Part shown: one piece after another, positions 36,873-46,758 of the stretch | Layout: every line of letters starts with the position of its first letter | How positions within the stretch are numbered: position 1 is the first letter of the stretch | DNA from: Paenibacillus sp. MBLB1832 | GTDB taxonomy: Bacteria > Bacillota > Bacilli > Paenibacillales > NBRC-103111 | DNA: 64,000 bases | Reading direction: 5' to 3' | Assembly (NCBI RefSeq): GCF_032271945.1 | Contig: NZ_CP130319.1 | Span: forward strand, 2,623,001 to 2,687,000 | Program-made: the position numbers and the translations under genes | Notes under the pieces: generated by a model | The model's database searches: none | What the model was told of the DNA's origin: nothing | The model's input: only the letters and a program-made list of their open reading frames with translations

Positions 36873-36948
36873 AAATAGCATGTTTTTACAGCCCCGTGAA
36901 TATGATGGGTATTGGAAGCTATCCATCATTTCCGAGGAGGTACTATTC

Positions 36949-37209
36949 ATGGATGTATTAAAAGTTTCAGCAAAATCTAATCCAAACTCCGTAGCAGGTG
37001 CATTGGCAGGCGTATTGCGTGAACGTGGGGCCGCTGAGCTCCAAGCGATTGGCGCAGGCGCGTTGAACCAAGCCATCAAAGCGGTAGCGATCGCAAGAGG
37101 ATTCGTGGCGCCTAGTGGAGTCGATTTAATTTGCGTACCTGCCTTCACGGATATTGTGATTGATGGGGAGGACCGGACAGCGATTAAACTCATTGTCGAG
37201 CCAAGATAA
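36949..37209 (+). CDS. spoVS: Stage V sporulation protein S
   Basis: SpoVS is an 86-residue Alba-fold protein needed for normal spore coat assembly and late sporulation. The sequence DVLKVSAKSNPNSVAGALAG and its C-terminal IDGEDRTAIKLIVEPR are typical of this extremely conserved family. ATG 36949 follows GAGGAGG. In B. subtilis it is under sigma-H; no clear sigma-H promoter was seen in the 76 bases upstream. A terminator follows. Confidence 0.96.
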   Translation: MDVLKVSAKSNPNSVAGALAGVLRERGAAELQAIGAGALNQAIKAVAIARGFVAPSGVDLICVPAFTDIVIDGEDRTAIKLIVEPR

Positions 37210-37284
37210 GAAATTTCATTCTACATAATGGAATCCGTATTAAATTAGCCGATCGAGAAAACTTCATACTTCGCAGTACCTATG

Positions 37285-37307
37285 AAACCTCTGTATAGAG
37301 GTTTTTG
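37285..37307 (+). terminator. Intrinsic terminator after spoVS
   Basis: AAACCTCT (37285-37292) pairs exactly with AGAGGTTT (37297-37304) across the loop GTAT, followed by TT. Confidence 0.75.
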
Positions 37308-37350
37308 TGTTGTTAACGGAAGATGTACGTTTAATAGGAGGGTGGATCAG

Positions 37351-38292
37351 ATGAGAATCGTAGACGGCCATTGTGATGCATTGACGAAGTTGTTCCAGAA
37401 TGACAGACTGGATTTTCACGCGGATGAAACGGAATTGGATGTCTGCTTTCCAAAATTAAAAAGAGCGGGGGTGAAGGTGCAATGCTTCGCGATGTATTTG
37501 TCAGAGTCGATCACGAATCCATCATTTGATCATATTTTGCAGATGGTTGATATTTTCTATAGGCGTTTACTAAATCATCCAGAGATGATGTTTATTCGTA
37601 CCGCAGCTGATTGGCGGGCCTTGGAGCAATCCCAGAAGATTGGGGCGATTTTAACCTTAGAAGGCTTGGACATACTGGCAGGAAATATGACGTATTTACG
37701 TATCTTGCATCACTTAGGTGTGCGTTCGATGGGATTGACCTGGAATTATGCGAATTGGGCTGCGGACGGGGTTATGGAACCGAGAAATGGTGGATTTACA
37801 AAAAAAGGGTTGCGCATGTTAAAAGAAATCGAATCAATGGGCATAATAGTCGATGTATCCCATCTGTCGGTGGCAGGTTTCTGGGAGCTGGTGGATATCT
37901 ATAAGAAGCCATTTGTAGCAACGCACTCGAACGCGAAGAGCCTTTGTCCTCATCCAAGAAATTTATCAGACGAACAAATCAAGGCTATCATCGCATGTAA
38001 GGGATTAATGGGGATTACCTTTGTGCCTTACTTTTTGGAAAATTCGATGACAGATGTTCCGATTTCCTCGATTCTTCGGCATATTGATCATGTCGGTTCG
38101 TTAGGTGGCGAGTCGCATGTAGGCTTTGGCTCTGATTTTGACGGGATTGAACACTGGGTAAAAGATTTGAGACATACAGGCCAATACGGAAATATTATAG
38201 ATGCATTGTGTAAAAACTATACGGAGTCCCAAGTGGAGGCATTCCTGTACGGGAATTGGCGCAATTTCATGTTGGCTAATCTTCCGCAATAA
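37351..38292 (+). CDS. Membrane dipeptidase family (M19) protein
   Basis: A member of peptidase family M19, relatives of renal dipeptidase that hydrolyse dipeptides with two zinc ions. The metal ligands can be placed: DGHCDAL at the N-terminus, the glutamate in LTLEGLDIL near 103, the histidines in DVSHLSV and ATHSNAKSLCPHPRN near 170-205, and GSDFDGIEHW near 260. ATG 37351 follows TAGGAGGGTGG and gives 313 residues. No signal peptide is seen, so it is cytoplasmic. Nearby genes do not indicate its substrate. Confidence 0.88.
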   Translation: MRIVDGHCDALTKLFQNDRLDFHADETELDVCFPKLKRAGVKVQCFAMYLSESITNPSFDHILQMVDIFYRRLLNHPEMMFIRTAADWRALEQSQKIGAILTLEGLDILAGNMTYLRILHHLGVRSMGLTWNYANWAADGVMEPRNGGFTKKGLRMLKEIESMGIIVDVSHLSVAGFWELVDIYKKPFVATHSNAKSLCPHPRNLSDEQIKAIIACKGLMGITFVPYFLENSMTDVPISSILRHIDHVGSLGGESHVGFGSDFDGIEHWVKDLRHTGQYGNIIDALCKNYTESQVEAFLYGNWRNFMLANLPQ

Positions 38293-38364
38293 TAGAAGGG
38301 AATCAATCTAATATTGATATGGATACAATCTAAAAACTCTATCTTTTAGAAACGCTGAAACCTC

Positions 38365-38393
38365 TTGCAATTTACTCTGTAAAGGCATAGAAT
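38365..38393 (+). promoter_or_regulatory. Predicted sigma-A promoter of korAB
   Basis: TTGCAA (38365-38370) is 17 bases from TAGAAT (38388-38393). A second TTGACA at 38398-38403 has only a poor -10. The leader would be about 100 bases. Confidence 0.5.
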
Positions 38394-38500
38394 TTGGTTG
38401 ACAAGTGAAAGAATTTTTTTATTGCATCATCCTTAATTACTAACTATTTAGCTTATCAAATGTTCTTTATGCAGCTACAATCAAAAGGAGTGGACGTACG

Positions 38501-40249
38501 GTGATTAGTCAGTTATCTTGGAAAATCGGAGGTCAGCAGGGAGAAGGGGTCGAAAGTACAGACCGTATTTTCTCTACTGCATTGAACCGTCTCGGTTACT
38601 ATTTGTATGGGTACCGTCATTTCTCTTCACGGATTAAGGGGGGACATACAAATAACAAGATTCGCATCAGCACCAAACCGATTCGCGCAATTTCAGATGA
38701 TTTAGATATTCTTGTTGCTTTTGACCAAGAAAGTATTGATTTCAATGCTCACGAGCTTCGCGATAACGGTGTTATTGTTGCGGACGCGAAATTCAATCCA
38801 GTTCTGCCAGAAGGAATTAAAGCTAGATTGTTCCCTGTGCCTATTACTGCGATTGCAGAAGAATTAGGAACTTCCCTATTTAAGAACATGGCCGCGTCAG
38901 GTGCTTCATGGGCTCTTCTTGGCTTGCCACTAGACGTGTTTAATAAAGCGGTTGAAGAAGAATTTGGCCGTAAAGGTGCGGCAGTTGTTGAGAAAAATAT
39001 CGAGGCTGTTCGTAAAGGTGCGGAATCCGTACTTGAATTGGCTGGCGGTCCTATCGCAGATTTCCAATTGGAGCCTGCTGATGGTCAACAAAAATTGTTC
39101 ATGATCGGTAATGACGCGATCGCTCTTGGAGCCGTTGCTGCAGGTTGCCGTTTCATGCCTGCTTACCCTATTACACCAGCTTCCGAAGTTATGGAATACT
39201 TGCAAAAAGTACTTCCTAAACTAGGTGGAACTGTTATCCAAACGGAAGACGAGATCGCGGCTTGTACGATGGCAATCGGCGCTAACTATGCAGGTGCTCG
39301 TGCATTAACAGCTTCCGCAGGTCCAGGTCTTTCCTTGATGATGGAAGCAATCGGTTTGGCAGGTATGACAGAAACACCGGTTGTTATCGTCGATACACAA
39401 CGCGGTGGTCCAAGTACAGGTCTTCCAACGAAGCAAGAACAATCCGATTTAAACGCAATGGTTTATGGAACTCACGGTGAAATTCCGAAAATCGTTCTTG
39501 CACCTAGCACGATTGAAGAGTGCTTCTACGATACGATCGAAGCGTTCAACCTTGCTGAGAAATATCAAGTTCCAGTTATTCTGATGACGGATCTTCAACT
39601 TTCTCTTGGTAAACAATCCGCTGAGATGCTGGATTACAACCGCATCGTAATTGACCGCGGCGCCCTGGTAACAGAAGCTCCAGAACAAGAAGCGAATCAA
39701 TTGTTCAAACGTTATGAGTTTACTGCTGACGGTGTTTCACCGCGTGTAATTCCAGGTGTTAAACATGGTATTCACCATGTAACGGGTGTTGAGCATGACC
39801 AAACTGGTCGTCCTTCTGAAAGCACTGAAAACCGTCAACGTATGATGGATAAACGTCTTGAGAAATTGAAACATATCCAAGTGACGGATGCCATTAAAGT
39901 TGACGCACCACACGAAACACCAGACCTGCTTATTATCGGTATGGGTTCAACAGGTGGAACAATTGACGAAGCTAGACGTCGTGTGGAATTGGAAGGAATC
40001 AAAACGAACCATGCAACCGTACGTTTGATTCACCCATTCCCAGCTGAACAACTTCGTCCTTATGTTGAAAAAGCAAAAACAGTTATCGTTGTTGAGAACA
40101 ACGCTACAGGTCAATTAGCAGATCAAATCAAGCTGCATGTGGGTCACGCAGATAAAATCAAAAATGTAACGAAATATAATGGTAATCCTTTCTTGCCAGC
40201 AGAAATCGAACAAAAATGTAAGGAGTTGACTTTAGCATGGCAACATTAA
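38501..40249 (+). CDS. korA: 2-oxoacid:acceptor oxidoreductase, gamma-alpha fusion subunit
   Basis: With KorB this enzyme oxidises a 2-oxoacid (2-oxoglutarate in the best-studied relatives) with CoA to acyl-CoA, reducing ferredoxin. The 582-residue protein has an N-terminal gamma domain (GGQQGEGVESTDRIF near 8, RIKGGHTNNK near 47) and an alpha domain from about 195 (PAYPITPASEVMEYL, ASAGPGLSLMMEAIG near 270). No iron-sulfur motif is present, so it depends on external ferredoxin. GTG 38501 follows AAAGGAG. It overlaps korB by 13 bases. Confidence 0.9.
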   Translation: MISQLSWKIGGQQGEGVESTDRIFSTALNRLGYYLYGYRHFSSRIKGGHTNNKIRISTKPIRAISDDLDILVAFDQESIDFNAHELRDNGVIVADAKFNPVLPEGIKARLFPVPITAIAEELGTSLFKNMAASGASWALLGLPLDVFNKAVEEEFGRKGAAVVEKNIEAVRKGAESVLELAGGPIADFQLEPADGQQKLFMIGNDAIALGAVAAGCRFMPAYPITPASEVMEYLQKVLPKLGGTVIQTEDEIAACTMAIGANYAGARALTASAGPGLSLMMEAIGLAGMTETPVVIVDTQRGGPSTGLPTKQEQSDLNAMVYGTHGEIPKIVLAPSTIEECFYDTIEAFNLAEKYQVPVILMTDLQLSLGKQSAEMLDYNRIVIDRGALVTEAPEQEANQLFKRYEFTADGVSPRVIPGVKHGIHHVTGVEHDQTGRPSESTENRQRMMDKRLEKLKHIQVTDAIKVDAPHETPDLLIIGMGSTGGTIDEARRRVELEGIKTNHATVRLIHPFPAEQLRPYVEKAKTVIVVENNATGQLADQIKLHVGHADKIKNVTKYNGNPFLPAEIEQKCKELTLAWQH

Positions 40250-41103
40250 AAGACTTTCGTAACAATGTAAAGCCTAACTGGTGTCCTGGATGCGGAGATT
40301 TCTCCGTTCAAGCAGCGATTCAACGTGCTGCAGCTAATGTTGGATTGGAACCAGAAGACTTAGCTATCGTATCAGGGATCGGATGCTCAGGTCGTATCTC
40401 TGGATACATCAATGCATACGGATTCCACGGTATTCACGGAAGATCTCTGCCAATCGCACAAGGCGTGAAAATGGCAAACCGCGATTTGACAGTTATCGCT
40501 TCTGGCGGAGACGGGGACGGCTTTGCAATTGGTATGGGGCACACTGTTCATGCTATTCGTCGTAACATCGATGTTACTTACATTGTAATGGACAACCAAA
40601 TCTACGGTTTGACAAAAGGTCAAGCATCTCCACGTAGTGCGGAAGGTTTCAAAACGAAAAGCGTTCCAACTGGAACGATTGAGACAGCTATTTCTCCATT
40701 GGAAATCGCAATGGCAGCTGGCGCTTCCTTCGTAGCCCAATCATTCTCCAGTAACTTGAAACAGCTGACTGCTGTAATCGAAGCTGGTTTGAATCACAAA
40801 GGTTTCTCCTTGATTAACGTATTCAGCCCATGCGTAACGTTCAATAAAGTGAACACGTATGACTGGTTCAAAGAGAACATCGTTGATTTGGATGAGATTC
40901 CTGATTATGACTACACGAACCGCGTTATGGCGATGACGAAGATCATGGAAACGAACTCCATGTTGACAGGGATCATCTACCAAAACAAAGATAAGAAGAG
41001 CTACGAAGATTCCATTCCGTCATTTGCAAAAGAAGGTCTTACGAAACAAGATCTTAAGCTGTCTGAAGCTGACTTCAGCAAATTGCTTACTGAATTCAAA
41101 TAA
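40237..41103 (+). CDS. korB: 2-oxoacid:ferredoxin oxidoreductase, beta subunit
   Basis: KorB binds thiamine diphosphate and the single [4Fe-4S] cluster of the KorAB enzyme. The 288-residue protein shows NWCPGCGDFSVQAAI near residue 15, SGIGCSGR near 46 (cluster cysteines), the diphosphate motif GGDGDGFAIG near 88 and MDNQIYGLTKGQ near 112. The start lies inside the end of korA, preceded by AAGGAG. Homologues support oxidative TCA flux in aerobes and anaerobes; which oxoacid is used here cannot be told by eye. Confidence 0.92.
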   Translation: MATLKDFRNNVKPNWCPGCGDFSVQAAIQRAAANVGLEPEDLAIVSGIGCSGRISGYINAYGFHGIHGRSLPIAQGVKMANRDLTVIASGGDGDGFAIGMGHTVHAIRRNIDVTYIVMDNQIYGLTKGQASPRSAEGFKTKSVPTGTIETAISPLEIAMAAGASFVAQSFSSNLKQLTAVIEAGLNHKGFSLINVFSPCVTFNKVNTYDWFKENIVDLDEIPDYDYTNRVMAMTKIMETNSMLTGIIYQNKDKKSYEDSIPSFAKEGLTKQDLKLSEADFSKLLTEFK

Positions 41104-41118
41104 TAAAATGACCAATAG

Positions 41119-41150
41119 AGGCATATGGATAAATTCCGTATGCCTTTTTT
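41119..41150 (+). terminator. Intrinsic terminator after korB
   Basis: AGGCATATGG (41119-41128) pairs with CCGTATGCCT (41136-41145), one T-G pair, followed by TTTTT. Confidence 0.85.
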
Positions 41151-41220
41151 GCTCAGCGGTAATACTGTCAATATGTTTCACCCACAAGTTACTTCATAGA
41201 ACCGAAAGGATGCAACCTAC

Positions 41221-41790
41221 ATGCCACTGATTCCAATTGGCGTTTCAGCCAGACACATACATCTCTCTAAAGAAGATCTATTTACATTATTCGGGGAGGG
41301 GTATGAATTAACGAATTTTAAGGATCTCTCACAACCTGGACAGTATGCTGCACAGGAGACGGTAGCTATCGTTGGTCCTAGAGGTCAATTTGAGAAAGTT
41401 CGCATTCTAGGGCCGATTCGCCCGCAGACGCAAATTGAAGTTTCACGCACGGACGCTTTTTCATTGGGGATACATCCCCCAGTTCGCGAATCTGGTCAAA
41501 TCGCAGACACCCCAGGCCTTCGAGTCATCGGCCCTCAAGGTGAAGTGAATCTTGAGAACGGCGTAATCGTTGCCGCCAGGCATATCCACTTCCATACGTC
41601 GGACGCGGCAAAATGGGGGATTCAAGACAAACAGCTGCTGCGTGTTCAACTACGCGGAGAGCGTCCTTTGATTTTCGAAGATGTGATTGCAAGGGTATCT
41701 GACCAGTTTGCCTTGGATTTGCATATCGATACAGATGAAGGTAATGCTGCAGGTGTCAAAACAGGGGATCAAGCGGAACTTCTCCTCTAA
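41221..41790 (+). CDS. pduL: PduL-type phosphate acyltransferase
   Basis: PduL converts acyl-CoA and phosphate to acyl phosphate. The 189-residue protein has the two metal-binding regions of the family: VSARHIHLSKEDL near residue 8 and VAARHIHFHTSDA near 117. It lacks the N-terminal targeting peptide of microcompartment versions, and no shell genes are nearby, so it is a free cytoplasmic enzyme. AAAGGATG lies 9 bases upstream of ATG 41221. Its place right after korAB suggests that acyl-CoA made there can be drained to acyl phosphate; this is inference. Confidence 0.88.
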   Translation: MPLIPIGVSARHIHLSKEDLFTLFGEGYELTNFKDLSQPGQYAAQETVAIVGPRGQFEKVRILGPIRPQTQIEVSRTDAFSLGIHPPVRESGQIADTPGLRVIGPQGEVNLENGVIVAARHIHFHTSDAAKWGIQDKQLLRVQLRGERPLIFEDVIARVSDQFALDLHIDTDEGNAAGVKTGDQAELLL

Positions 41791-41814
41791 AAATCAAGAT
41801 AAGAGCCTCAAGTT

Positions 41815-41845
41815 TGCAGCTTGCGGTTTTTATTTTGCTAGATCT
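41815..41845 (+). terminator. Probable terminator after pduL
   Basis: GCCTCAAG (41815-41822) pairs with CTTGCGGT (41830-41837) with one mismatch, followed by a T-rich run. Confidence 0.55.
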
Positions 41846-41976
41846 TGCATAATTGGTACATATGCATGCAAATTTATGTGGAATTTCAACGTAACTCGAC
41901 ATATACCGCTAGAGTGCAAGGTGTAAATCATGGTAATATAGTTCCACGAGTAAGTAACTAGTTAGGAGACAACTAT

Positions 41977-44403
41977 GTGGAGACTATCACAAGCAGCTAT
42001 CATACTTCCCTTGTCACCTTTTCAATTTTGATAGCCATCATTGCATCATTCGCGTCACTTGACCTTGGCATTAGGATACATAAAGCGAAGGGATTTGCAA
42101 GGCAAGCATGGCTAGCAGGCGGAGCTTTTGCGATGGGGATGGGCATCTGGTCCATGCATTTCATTGCGATGTTGGCTTTTCATTTAAACATCAGCATAAC
42201 TTATCAGCTTTCCACGGTCATTTTTTCGGTTATACCCGCACTACTCGCATCCTGGATAGCTTTACATATCATTAGTCGACCGTCTATGCGAGCTTCTCAT
42301 GTGTTCATTGGAGCAACCTTCATTGCAGCAGGCATCGTCTCCATGCATTATATCGGCATGGAAGGAATGGTGATGGGAGCAACCATTACGTATAATCCAT
42401 ATTTATGGGCACTTTCTGCGATCATAGCGTATGTCGTTTCACTTGTTGCACTACGATTGTTATTCTCGGTAAGGCTGCATGCAGGTACTCGTACCTTATG
42501 GATGCGCAAATTGGTGAGTTCCATCATTATGGGGCTTGCGATTTGCGGGATGCATTATACGGGCATGGCAGCGGCAACGTTTCATCATGACCATACCCTT
42601 GAAGTATCGACAAGTAGTTTGGACACTTTATTTTTGGCGTATTTGATTGGATTCGGTGTGTTATTTATTCTGGGCTTAGCTTTCATAAGTACGTTTATTG
42701 ATCGCCGCTTCGAATCCCAATCCAAAACACTGGAGAAACGTTTCCGCTCCGTGGTCGAATCAGCCGTCGATGCGATCATTTTAGCGGATAATAAAGGTCG
42801 CATTATCTTATGGAATCAAGGCGCTCATCGTATGTTAGGCTACGGAGAGAATGAAATGATCGGTAAGCAAATGAGTACTCTTTTTCCAGAGAGATATAAT
42901 TTATTGTATCGAGCAGACATCGCGAAAGCACTGCAGACAGGTAAATCAGAATTGCTGGGGCATACGGTGGAAATGCATGCACTAAGAAATGACCAAAATG
43001 AGTTGCCGATTGAAGTGTCGATTGCTATATGGGAAGAAGAGGGAAGTTACTTCTTAAGCAATATCATTCGTGATATTTCTGAACGTAAAAAATCGGAAGA
43101 GAAAATAAATCAAATGGTTTATCGAGACCCTTTAACGGGGTTGCCTAATCGCCTGCTTTTAAATGATCGGCTGATGCTAGCCCTTAATCAAGCTGACGCG
43201 AATCAACAAGTGATCGGCATTATGTTTATTGATCTTGATCGATTCAAATACATTAATGACACACTCGGTCATGCGATGGGCGATCGACTCTTGGTTGAGG
43301 TCGCAGGGCGGTTTCAATCTTGTGTTGGAAAAGGTGATACGCTATCTCGCCAAGGCGGTGATGAGTTCATAATTCTGTGGACGAATACGTCGGAAGATGA
43401 CATGATGAAAAAGGCGCAACGTATTGTGGAATTGTTTTCACAATCGTTCTCAATCGAAGATCACGAATTATTCGTGACACCTTCGATTGGGATCAGTCTT
43501 TACCCAGCAGATGGCAGTGATATGGATACGTTAATCAAAAATGCCGACACCGCGATGTATCGTGTGAAAGAGATCGGCAAAAATGATTTTCAATTTTATA
43601 CACCTGAAATGAATGAAATGGTGTCTAAGAAAATGCAACTCGAAATCGGATTGCGCAAAGCTTTGGAGCGTAAGGAGTTTGAGGTGTATTACCAACCCCA
43701 AATCGATGTAAATTCTGGCAGGGTTATTGGTGTTGAGGCTTTAATTCGTTGGGAGCATCCAAAGCTTGGGTTCATTTCACCAGTAGAGTTCATTCCTATT
43801 GCCGAAGAAACAGGCTTAATTATCCCGATAGGGGAATGGGTGCTCAAAGAAGCGTGCCGCCAAAACAAAGAATGGCAGAACCAAGGGTTCCCTGCGATGC
43901 GGATGGCGGTTAACATATCATCACGTCAGTTTAAACAAAGTAATTTAATTGCAATTGTAAGTAAAGCGTTAGAAGAATCAGGACTTGAGCCGCATTATCT
44001 TGAGTTGGAATTAACGGAAAGTATTATTCAAGATTCCAAGTATGCGATCATGACCATGCATCAGTTGAAGCAGATGGGGATCTACTTGTCAATTGATGAT
44101 TTTGGGACGGGCTACTCGTCACTGAGCTACCTCAAGCTATTTCCAATTGACAGTCTCAAAATTGATCAATCATTTACACGCAACATGTTCGAAGATGATA
44201 AAGATGCTGCGCTTGTACATACCATCATTTCAATGGCTCATAATTTGGACTTAAAGGTAATTGCAGAAGGTGTTGAAACCGAAGCTCAGCTTGCCTTTTT
44301 ATCACAGCGTCAGTGTAATGAAGCACAAGGTTACTTATTTAGTAGACCGCTTCCTGCACATGCGATATCAGAGCTGATCAAGCACCCATATACGTATGGT
44401 TAA
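41977..44403 (+). CDS. MHYT-PAS-GGDEF-EAL cyclic di-GMP signalling protein
   Basis: An 808-residue integral membrane protein that may make and break cyclic di-GMP. The MHYT sensor (1-240) contains seven hydrophobic helices with the motifs SMHFIAM, SMHYIGM and GMHYTGM, thought to bind metal or a diatomic ligand. A PAS domain (about 255-375), a GGDEF domain (RQGGDEFIIL near 465, intact) and an EAL domain (GVEALIRWEHP near 585, with ESIIQD and DDFGTGYSS) follow. Both catalytic motifs look intact. GTG 41977 lies 9 bases after TTAGGAG. It stands alone between terminators. Confidence 0.92.
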   Translation: METITSSYHTSLVTFSILIAIIASFASLDLGIRIHKAKGFARQAWLAGGAFAMGMGIWSMHFIAMLAFHLNISITYQLSTVIFSVIPALLASWIALHIISRPSMRASHVFIGATFIAAGIVSMHYIGMEGMVMGATITYNPYLWALSAIIAYVVSLVALRLLFSVRLHAGTRTLWMRKLVSSIIMGLAICGMHYTGMAAATFHHDHTLEVSTSSLDTLFLAYLIGFGVLFILGLAFISTFIDRRFESQSKTLEKRFRSVVESAVDAIILADNKGRIILWNQGAHRMLGYGENEMIGKQMSTLFPERYNLLYRADIAKALQTGKSELLGHTVEMHALRNDQNELPIEVSIAIWEEEGSYFLSNIIRDISERKKSEEKINQMVYRDPLTGLPNRLLLNDRLMLALNQADANQQVIGIMFIDLDRFKYINDTLGHAMGDRLLVEVAGRFQSCVGKGDTLSRQGGDEFIILWTNTSEDDMMKKAQRIVELFSQSFSIEDHELFVTPSIGISLYPADGSDMDTLIKNADTAMYRVKEIGKNDFQFYTPEMNEMVSKKMQLEIGLRKALERKEFEVYYQPQIDVNSGRVIGVEALIRWEHPKLGFISPVEFIPIAEETGLIIPIGEWVLKEACRQNKEWQNQGFPAMRMAVNISSRQFKQSNLIAIVSKALEESGLEPHYLELELTESIIQDSKYAIMTMHQLKQMGIYLSIDDFGTGYSSLSYLKLFPIDSLKIDQSFTRNMFEDDKDAALVHTIISMAHNLDLKVIAEGVETEAQLAFLSQRQCNEAQGYLFSRPLPAHAISELIKHPYTYG

Positions 44404-44412
44404 CTCATACGC

Positions 44413-44445
44413 AAAAGTCTTCTCAATAGAGAAGGCTTTTGTTGT
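44413..44445 (+). terminator. Intrinsic terminator after the GGDEF-EAL gene
   Basis: AAAAGTCTTCTC (44413-44424) pairs with GAGAAGGCTTTT (44429-44440), one T-G pair, 4-base loop. Confidence 0.85.
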
Positions 44446-44488
44446 TTTGGAGATAACATGAAGCGTATATGGATATATAGCCAGGTTT

Positions 44489-44499
44489 TATGCTATAAT
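44489..44499 (+). promoter_or_regulatory. Extended -10 promoter element of miaB
   Basis: TATGCTATAAT contains an extended -10 (TGCTATAAT). No good -35 lies at the right distance, which is common with the extended type. It is 62 bases before miaB. Confidence 0.45.
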
Positions 44500-44560
44500 T
44501 TGATATTGGGTTCATACAACTATAGAGCTAATCTTTAAGATAAAGGGAAGTGAATGCAAC

Positions 44561-46147
44561 ATGTCAAAGGAGAACCAGAATACATCGGACTTAAAATCCG
44601 ACAAGGTTAAGGATTACTCCAAATACTTTGACTTCTCTGATGCGAAGGTAGTAAGTCAAGATGAAGATAAAACGACGTATCGCATTAAAGGACGAAATAT
44701 TCAGATCAATTCAGCACCGAATTATAAAGATGAGAAGCAACGTGGGAAAGAGGATATTCAGGTTCATTACGATTTTGCAATTCCTGAAGATATGCAGGCA
44801 TTTGGTAAGGACAAGTATTATCTTATAACGACCTATGGTTGCCAAATGAACGAGCATGATACCGAAGTGATGAAGGGTCTGTTCGAGCAAATGGGCTATC
44901 AGGCAACAGAGGACAAGCAATTAGCAGATGTCATCCTTCTAAACACGTGTGCGATACGTGAAAATGCGGAAGATAAAGTGTTCGGTGAGCTAGGTCATTT
45001 GAAGACATTGAAAGCGCAAAAGCCTGGACTTATTCTTGGCGTTTGCGGTTGTATGTCCCAAGAGGCATCTGTCGTCAATCGCATTATGCAAAGGCATGCC
45101 TTTGTAGATTTGATATTCGGAACCCACAATATTCATCGATTGCCGAGTCTTTTGAAGGATGCCTTTTTTAACAAAGAAATGGTTGTTGAGGTATGGTCGA
45201 AGGAAGGCGATATCGTTGAGAATCTTCCCAAAAAACGGGAGGGGATCCGCGCTTGGTTGAACATCATGTACGGTTGTGACAAGTTCTGTACCTACTGTAT
45301 TGTCCCATACACACGTGGGAAAGAGAGAAGTCGCAGACCGCAAGATGTGCTGGCAGAAGTGAGGGACTTAGCTCGCCAAGGCTTTCAAGAAATTACACTG
45401 CTTGGACAAAACGTCAATGCCTATGGCAAAGACTTTGAAGATATAACGTACTCCTTCGCTGATTTGATGGATGATATACGAAAAATTGATGTTCCACGTA
45501 TTCGTTTCACAACATCGCATCCTCGCGATTTCGATGATGACTTAATCGAAGTGTTAGGTAAACGAGGCAACCTTGTTGAACATATTCACTTGCCAGTGCA
45601 AGCAGGAAACACGGAAGTACTGAAACGAATGAGCCGGAAGTATTCCAGGGATCACTATCTTCAACTGGTTGATAAAATTCGTGCAACCATTCCAGATGCC
45701 GTCCTTACGACGGATATCATCGTTGGGTTCCCTGGTGAGACGGATGAGCAGTTCGAAGATACGATGACGCTGTACGAAAAGGTCGGATTCGACTTCGCTT
45801 TCACCTTCATTTATTCTCCGAGAGAAGGAACGCCGGCAGCGGAAATGGAAGACAACGTGCCGATGGAAGTGAAGAAGCAGCGTTTATACCGTCTCAATGA
45901 GCTTGTTAATCAGTTAAGTAAAGACAGCAATGAGAAGCTGTTGAATCAAACGGTTGAAGTATTGGTTGAAGGCGAAAGTAAGAACAACCCGGATGTACTT
46001 GCGGGTCGTACGCGTACGAATAAGCTGATCCACTTCACTGGCGATCCATCCCTCATTGGTCAAATGGTTGACGTCAAAGTGACGCAGGCGCAAACGTGGA
46101 TTTTGAAAGGCGAGATTGTGCCTAAGCCGTTAGAAGTTTCTGTTTAA
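44561..46147 (+). CDS. miaB: tRNA-2-methylthio-N6-dimethylallyladenosine synthase
   Basis: MiaB is a radical SAM enzyme that methylthiolates i6A37 of tRNAs. The 528-residue protein has an N-terminal extension of about 75 residues typical of the Bacillales version, the UPF0004 cysteines ([24 protein letters not shown]), the radical SAM motif CDKFCTYC near 240 and a TRAM domain at the end. It precedes ricA as in B. subtilis (ymcB-ymcA). Confidence 0.95.
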   Translation: MSKENQNTSDLKSDKVKDYSKYFDFSDAKVVSQDEDKTTYRIKGRNIQINSAPNYKDEKQRGKEDIQVHYDFAIPEDMQAFGKDKYYLITTYGCQMNEHDTEVMKGLFEQMGYQATEDKQLADVILLNTCAIRENAEDKVFGELGHLKTLKAQKPGLILGVCGCMSQEASVVNRIMQRHAFVDLIFGTHNIHRLPSLLKDAFFNKEMVVEVWSKEGDIVENLPKKREGIRAWLNIMYGCDKFCTYCIVPYTRGKERSRRPQDVLAEVRDLARQGFQEITLLGQNVNAYGKDFEDITYSFADLMDDIRKIDVPRIRFTTSHPRDFDDDLIEVLGKRGNLVEHIHLPVQAGNTEVLKRMSRKYSRDHYLQLVDKIRATIPDAVLTTDIIVGFPGETDEQFEDTMTLYEKVGFDFAFTFIYSPREGTPAAEMEDNVPMEVKKQRLYRLNELVNQLSKDSNEKLLNQTVEVLVEGESKNNPDVLAGRTRTNKLIHFTGDPSLIGQMVDVKVTQAQTWILKGEIVPKPLEVSV

Positions 46148-46183
46148 ACTCGATAATCAAGATAAATAGGAGTGTGTTTAGAA

Positions 46184-46648
46184 ATGTCCCACTGTGATCA
46201 CACACATGATGATAATCAGCCTCACGCGTTCAAAGTTGAAGAGTTTACAAATACGGAAATGATCGTTCGTGAAGATATTTTGGCAAAAGCGAAAGAACTC
46301 GCTAATTTGCTCACAACATCGAATGAAGTTCAGTTTTATCAAAAAGCTGAAAAGCAAATCGCCTCAAATCCTGATATTCAGGGATTAATTAGTGCCATTA
46401 AGAAAAAGCAAAAGGAAATCGTTGCGTTTGAAACGTTCCAAAACAAGAAGATGGTCGAAAAAATCGAGAATGAAATTGAAGTGCTGCAAGATCAACTCGA
46501 TGAAATTCCGATCGTGAATGAGTTCAAACAGACACAAGAAGACATCAATTATTTGCTGCAACTTGTGATGTCTGTTGTCCGTGATACGATCTCCGAAAAA
46601 ATTAATGTAGAAGCAGGCGCGGCAGAAGCACCTACATCATGTGATTAA
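46184..46648 (+). CDS. ricA: RicA (YmcA), RicAFT complex subunit
   Basis: RicA joins RicF (YlbF) and RicT (YaaT) in a complex that stimulates Spo0A activation, biofilm formation, competence and RNase Y-dependent mRNA maturation. The 154-residue helical protein has the YlbF/YmcA core (LLTTSNEVQFYQKAEKQIAS). It carries a His/Asp-rich N-terminus with one Cys (SHCDHTHDD) and a Cys near the end, possible cluster ligands. ATG 46184 lies 11 bases after AGGAG; an in-frame GTG at 46172 is part of that site. RNase Y is in the same window. Confidence 0.87.
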   Translation: MSHCDHTHDDNQPHAFKVEEFTNTEMIVREDILAKAKELANLLTTSNEVQFYQKAEKQIASNPDIQGLISAIKKKQKEIVAFETFQNKKMVEKIENEIEVLQDQLDEIPIVNEFKQTQEDINYLLQLVMSVVRDTISEKINVEAGAAEAPTSCD

Positions 46649-46691
46649 GGATCTGCTTTCTGCGTATAGGGAATCGCCCTCAATAAGCAGG

Positions 46692-46719
46692 CAATCGCTT
46701 GAATTGAGCGGCGATTTTT
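46692..46719 (+). terminator. Probable terminator after ricA
   Basis: AATCGC (46693-46698) pairs with GCGATT (46711-46716) followed by TTT. Confidence 0.5.
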
Positions 46720-46758
46720 GCCAAATTGACCACTAGACTTACATGAAGGAGAGTTGTC

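Noticed and set aside
41221..41790. Part of a bacterial microcompartment operon
   Set aside because: PduL alone is present; there are no shell proteins and no targeting peptide.
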